Shown here piece by piece: positions 61,916 through 64,000 of a stretch of 64,000 bases of DNA (position 1 is the first letter of the stretch; every line of letters begins with the position of its first letter). Source of the DNA: Micromussa lordhowensis (taxonomy: Eukaryota; Cnidaria; Anthozoa; Scleractinia; Lobophylliidae); the NCBI GenBank assembly GCA_964020085.1, contig OZ026601.1, positions 28,868,618-28,932,617 on the forward strand, in the 5' to 3' direction. The notes under the pieces are model-generated. The model did not search any database, was not told the DNA's origin, and saw nothing but the letters and a program-made list of their open reading frames with translations. Both the position numbers and the translations under genes were made by a program.

Positions 61916-63877
61916 TTGAGCATTTTCCCTTGGTCCCCCCTTGGCAAAATCTCAGAAAATGGCCGATTTAGGTGCGCTTGCCAAATTTGTCATAACTCGG
62001 CTATACGGACACTTATGGAGCCGCAGTTTGCAGCAAAATGTTGTCCTATGTTTGGACTTCAAGTGCATACTAATTAGGAGATGATGCCATTTGCGCCAGG
62101 ATGTTTTTGAAGCCCCTATAGTCGGCCTACTTTTTTGAGCATTTTCCCTTGGTCCCCCCTTGGCAAAATCTCAGAAAATGGCCGATTTAGGTGTCCTTGC
62201 CAAATTCGGCTATACGGACACTTATGGAGCCGCAGTTTGCAGCAAAATGTTGTCCTATCTTAGCACTTTAAGTGCATACTAATTAGGAGATGATGCCATT
62301 TGTGCCAGGATGTTTTTGAAGCCCCTATAGTCGGCCTACTTTTTTGAGCATTTTCCCTTGGTCCCCCCTTGGCAAAATCTCAGAAAATGGCCGATTTAGG
62401 TGTCCTTGCCAAATTTGTCATAACTCGGCTATACGGACACTTATGGAGCCGCAGTTTGCAGCAAAATGTTGTCCTATGTTTGCACGTCAAGTGCATACTA
62501 ATTAGGAGATGATGCCATTTTGCGCCAGGATGTTTTTGAAGCCCCTATAGTCGGCCTAATTTTTTGAGCATTTTCCCTTGGTCCCCCCTTGGCAAAATCT
62601 CAGAAAATGGCCGATTTAGGTGTCCTTGCCAAATTTGTCATAACGCGGCTCTACGGACACTTATGGAGCCGCAGTTTGCAGAAAAATGTTGTCCTATGTT
62701 TGCACTTCAAGTGCATACTAATAAGGAGATGATGCCATTTGCGCCAGGGTGTTTTTGAAGCCCCTATAGTCGGCCTACTTTTTTGAGCATTTTCCCTTGG
62801 TCCCCCCTTGGCAAAATCTCAGAAAATGGCCGATTTAGGTGTCCCTGCCAAATTTGTCATAACTCGGCTATACGGACACTTATGGAGCCGAAGTTTGCAG
62901 TAAAATGTTGTCCTATGTTTGCACTTCAAGTGCATACTAATAAGGAGATGATGCCATTTGCGCCAGGATGTTTTTGAAGCCCCTATAGTCGGCCTACTTT
63001 TTTGAGCATTTTCCCTTGGTCCCCCCTTGGCAAAATCTCAGAAAATGGCCGATTTAGGTGTCCTTGCCAAATTTGTCATAACGCGGCTCTACGGACACTT
63101 ATGGAGCCGCAGTTTGCAGAAAAATGTTGTCCTATGTTTGCACTTCAAGTGCATACTAATTAGGAGATGATGCCATTTGCGCCAGGGTGTTTTTGAAGCC
63201 CCTATAGTCGGCCTACTTTTTTGAGCATTTTCCCTTGGTCCCCCCTTGGCAAAATCTCAGAAAATGGCCGATTTAGGTGTCCTTGCCAAATTTGTCATAA
63301 CTCGGCTATACGGACACTTATGGAGCCGAAGTTTGCAGTAAAATGTTGTCCTATGTTTGGACTTCAAGTGCATACTAATAAGGAGATGATGCCATTTGCG
63401 CCAGGATGTTTTTGAAGCCCCTATAGTCGGCCTACTTTTTTGAGCATTTTCCCTTGGTCCCCCCTTGCCAAAATCTTAGAAAATGGCCGATTTAGGTGTC
63501 CTTGCCAAATTTGTCATAACGTGGCTGTACGGACACTTATGGAGCCGCAGTTTGCAGAAAAATGTTGTCCTATGTTTGCACTTCAAGTGCATACTAATTA
63601 GGAGATGATGCCATTTGCGCCAGGGTGTTTTTGAAGCCCCTATAGTCGGCCTACTTTTTTGAGCATTTTCCCTTGGTCCCCGCTTGGCAAAATCTCAGAA
63701 AAGGGCCGATTTAAGTAACCTTGCCAAATTTGTCATAACTCGGCTATACGGACACTTATGGAGCCGCAGTTTGCAGCAAAATGTTGTCCTATGTTTGCAC
63801 TTCAAGTGAATACTAATTAGGAGATGATGCCATTTGCGCCAGGGTGTTTTTGAAGCCTCTATAGTCGGCCTACTTTT
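61916..63877 (+). repeat. Reshuffled segment, 9 monomers, several mosaic types
   Basis: Starts are 61916, 62135 N (209 bp), 62344 (220 bp), 62564, 62783, 63002 G-like, 63221 H4, 63440 S and 63659 T-like. At 61916, H2 markers (60C, 61G, 140G) are mixed with 109C, 119C and 160T. At 62344 the O insertion is combined with 186A and a C-to-A change before the T run. At 62564, 82G, 88C and 119A are combined with 160A and 186G. At 62783, 63C is combined with 140C. The T-like monomer has 145C. This is the least canonical stretch of the window. Confidence 0.9.
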
Positions 63878-64000
63878 TTTAGCATTTTCCCTTGGTCCCC
63901 CCTTGGCAAAATCTCAGAAAATGGCCGATTTAGGTGTCCTTGCCAAATTTGTCATAACTCGGCTATACGGACACTTATGGAGCCGCAGTTTGCAGCAAAA
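63878..64000 (+). repeat. Partial satellite monomer (type A, 5' half)
   Basis: The window ends about 123 bases into an A monomer, with T at position 3 and seven T before AGCATT, following a T-like monomer as usual. The array therefore continues to the right. Confidence 0.9.

Larger units (their letters stand above)
1..64000 (+). repeat. 219-bp satellite DNA array with higher-order repeats
   Basis: Continuous tandem satellite; consensus about 44.7% GC with six CpG sites. Position 1 is the first T of TTGAGCATT. KEY (changes from consensus; 'ggg' = 45G,56A,59A,60A): A 3T,135C,145T,179T; D = A without 3T; B 158-159CC,186G; C ggg,151A,186G,191C,200T,216C; C2 ggg,151A,186G,200T; W = C2+216C; M ggg,76A,151A,186G,200T,206T; J 5C,ggg,146C,186G; J2 = J+188T; T 24G,ggg,145T,151A,186G,200T; E 143G,160A; E2 = E+97G; F 82G,109A,119T,160A,217C; F2 109A,119T,160A; F3 = F2+14G; H 63C,109A,119T,140G,160A; H2 has 60C,61G instead of 63C; H3 7G,61G; H4 none of these; G 82G,88C,119A,186G; I 82G,88C,119A, one G lost near 185 (218 bp); I2 = I+151T; K 88T,92C,186G; L 6G,82G,83T,88G,119A,135A,186G; L2 = L without 6G; S 29C,38T,82G,83T,88G,119A,186G; V = S without 29C,38T; U 88C,119A,145T; R 82G,88C,186G; N 10-bp deletion, 135C,138A,145T,179T (209 bp); N2 deletion, 143G,156C,160A; O 143G,+1 T near 176,186G; P 109A,119T, G139 lost,160A,206A; Q = F2+28T. 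Confidence 0.99.

Noticed and set aside
1..64000. CRISPR array
   Set aside because: There are no unique spacers; the whole 219-bp unit is repeated, with HOR order.

Overview
The window is satellite DNA from end to end. It is one head-to-tail array of a monomer of about 219 bp, all copies in the same orientation. Counting from the first base of the TTGAGCATT landmark, there are 292 complete monomers between 111 and 63877, with a partial monomer at each edge. The arithmetic closes exactly: 292 x 219 = 63948, minus 181 bp of indels I located (16 monomers with a 10-bp deletion, 21 with a 1-bp deletion, and seven +1 and seven -1 variants that cancel) gives the observed 63767 bp. Long tandem satellite with higher-order repeats and no genes indicates a eukaryotic nuclear genome, probably constitutive heterochromatin (pericentromeric, centromeric or subtelomeric). 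I do not recognise the satellite family and cannot name the species. I see no protein gene, RNA gene, transposon, CRISPR or unique sequence.

Monomers fall into about 30 recurring types that differ by linked diagnostic bases; the letter key is in the whole-array entry. Types follow a fixed order and whole multi-monomer blocks recur almost unchanged, so this is a higher-order repeat (HOR) array. The types reduce to five classes in a loose cycle: 'ggg' (C, J, M, T, W), then A/D/K, then E, then 109A/119T (F, H, P, Q), then 119A (G, I, L, S, U, V), then 'ggg' again.

Layout: 111-9722 is a 44-monomer block (9612 bp). 9723-18021 is its 38-monomer relative (8299 bp). 14310-23693 is a 35-monomer HOR enlarged by an internal 8-monomer duplication. 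23694-29592 is a rearranged copy with several hybrid monomers. 29593-37235 and 37236-44878 are two clean adjacent copies of the 35-monomer HOR (7643 bp each). 44879-49465 returns to the 19-monomer module seen at 549 and 10161. 49466-57975 is a mosaic containing a 14-monomer (3055 bp) offset and several hybrids. 57976-61915 repeats 45088-49027 at an offset of 12888 bp. 61916-63877 is the most reshuffled stretch.

Nothing here works as a gene system. What the sequence records is turnover: unequal exchange in whole-monomer steps, hybrid monomers at exchange points, and strong homogenisation. The most function-like element is a 25-bp window in each monomer holding two adjacent palindromes (positions 138-152 and 155-162). 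Most type-defining variation is concentrated in or next to it.
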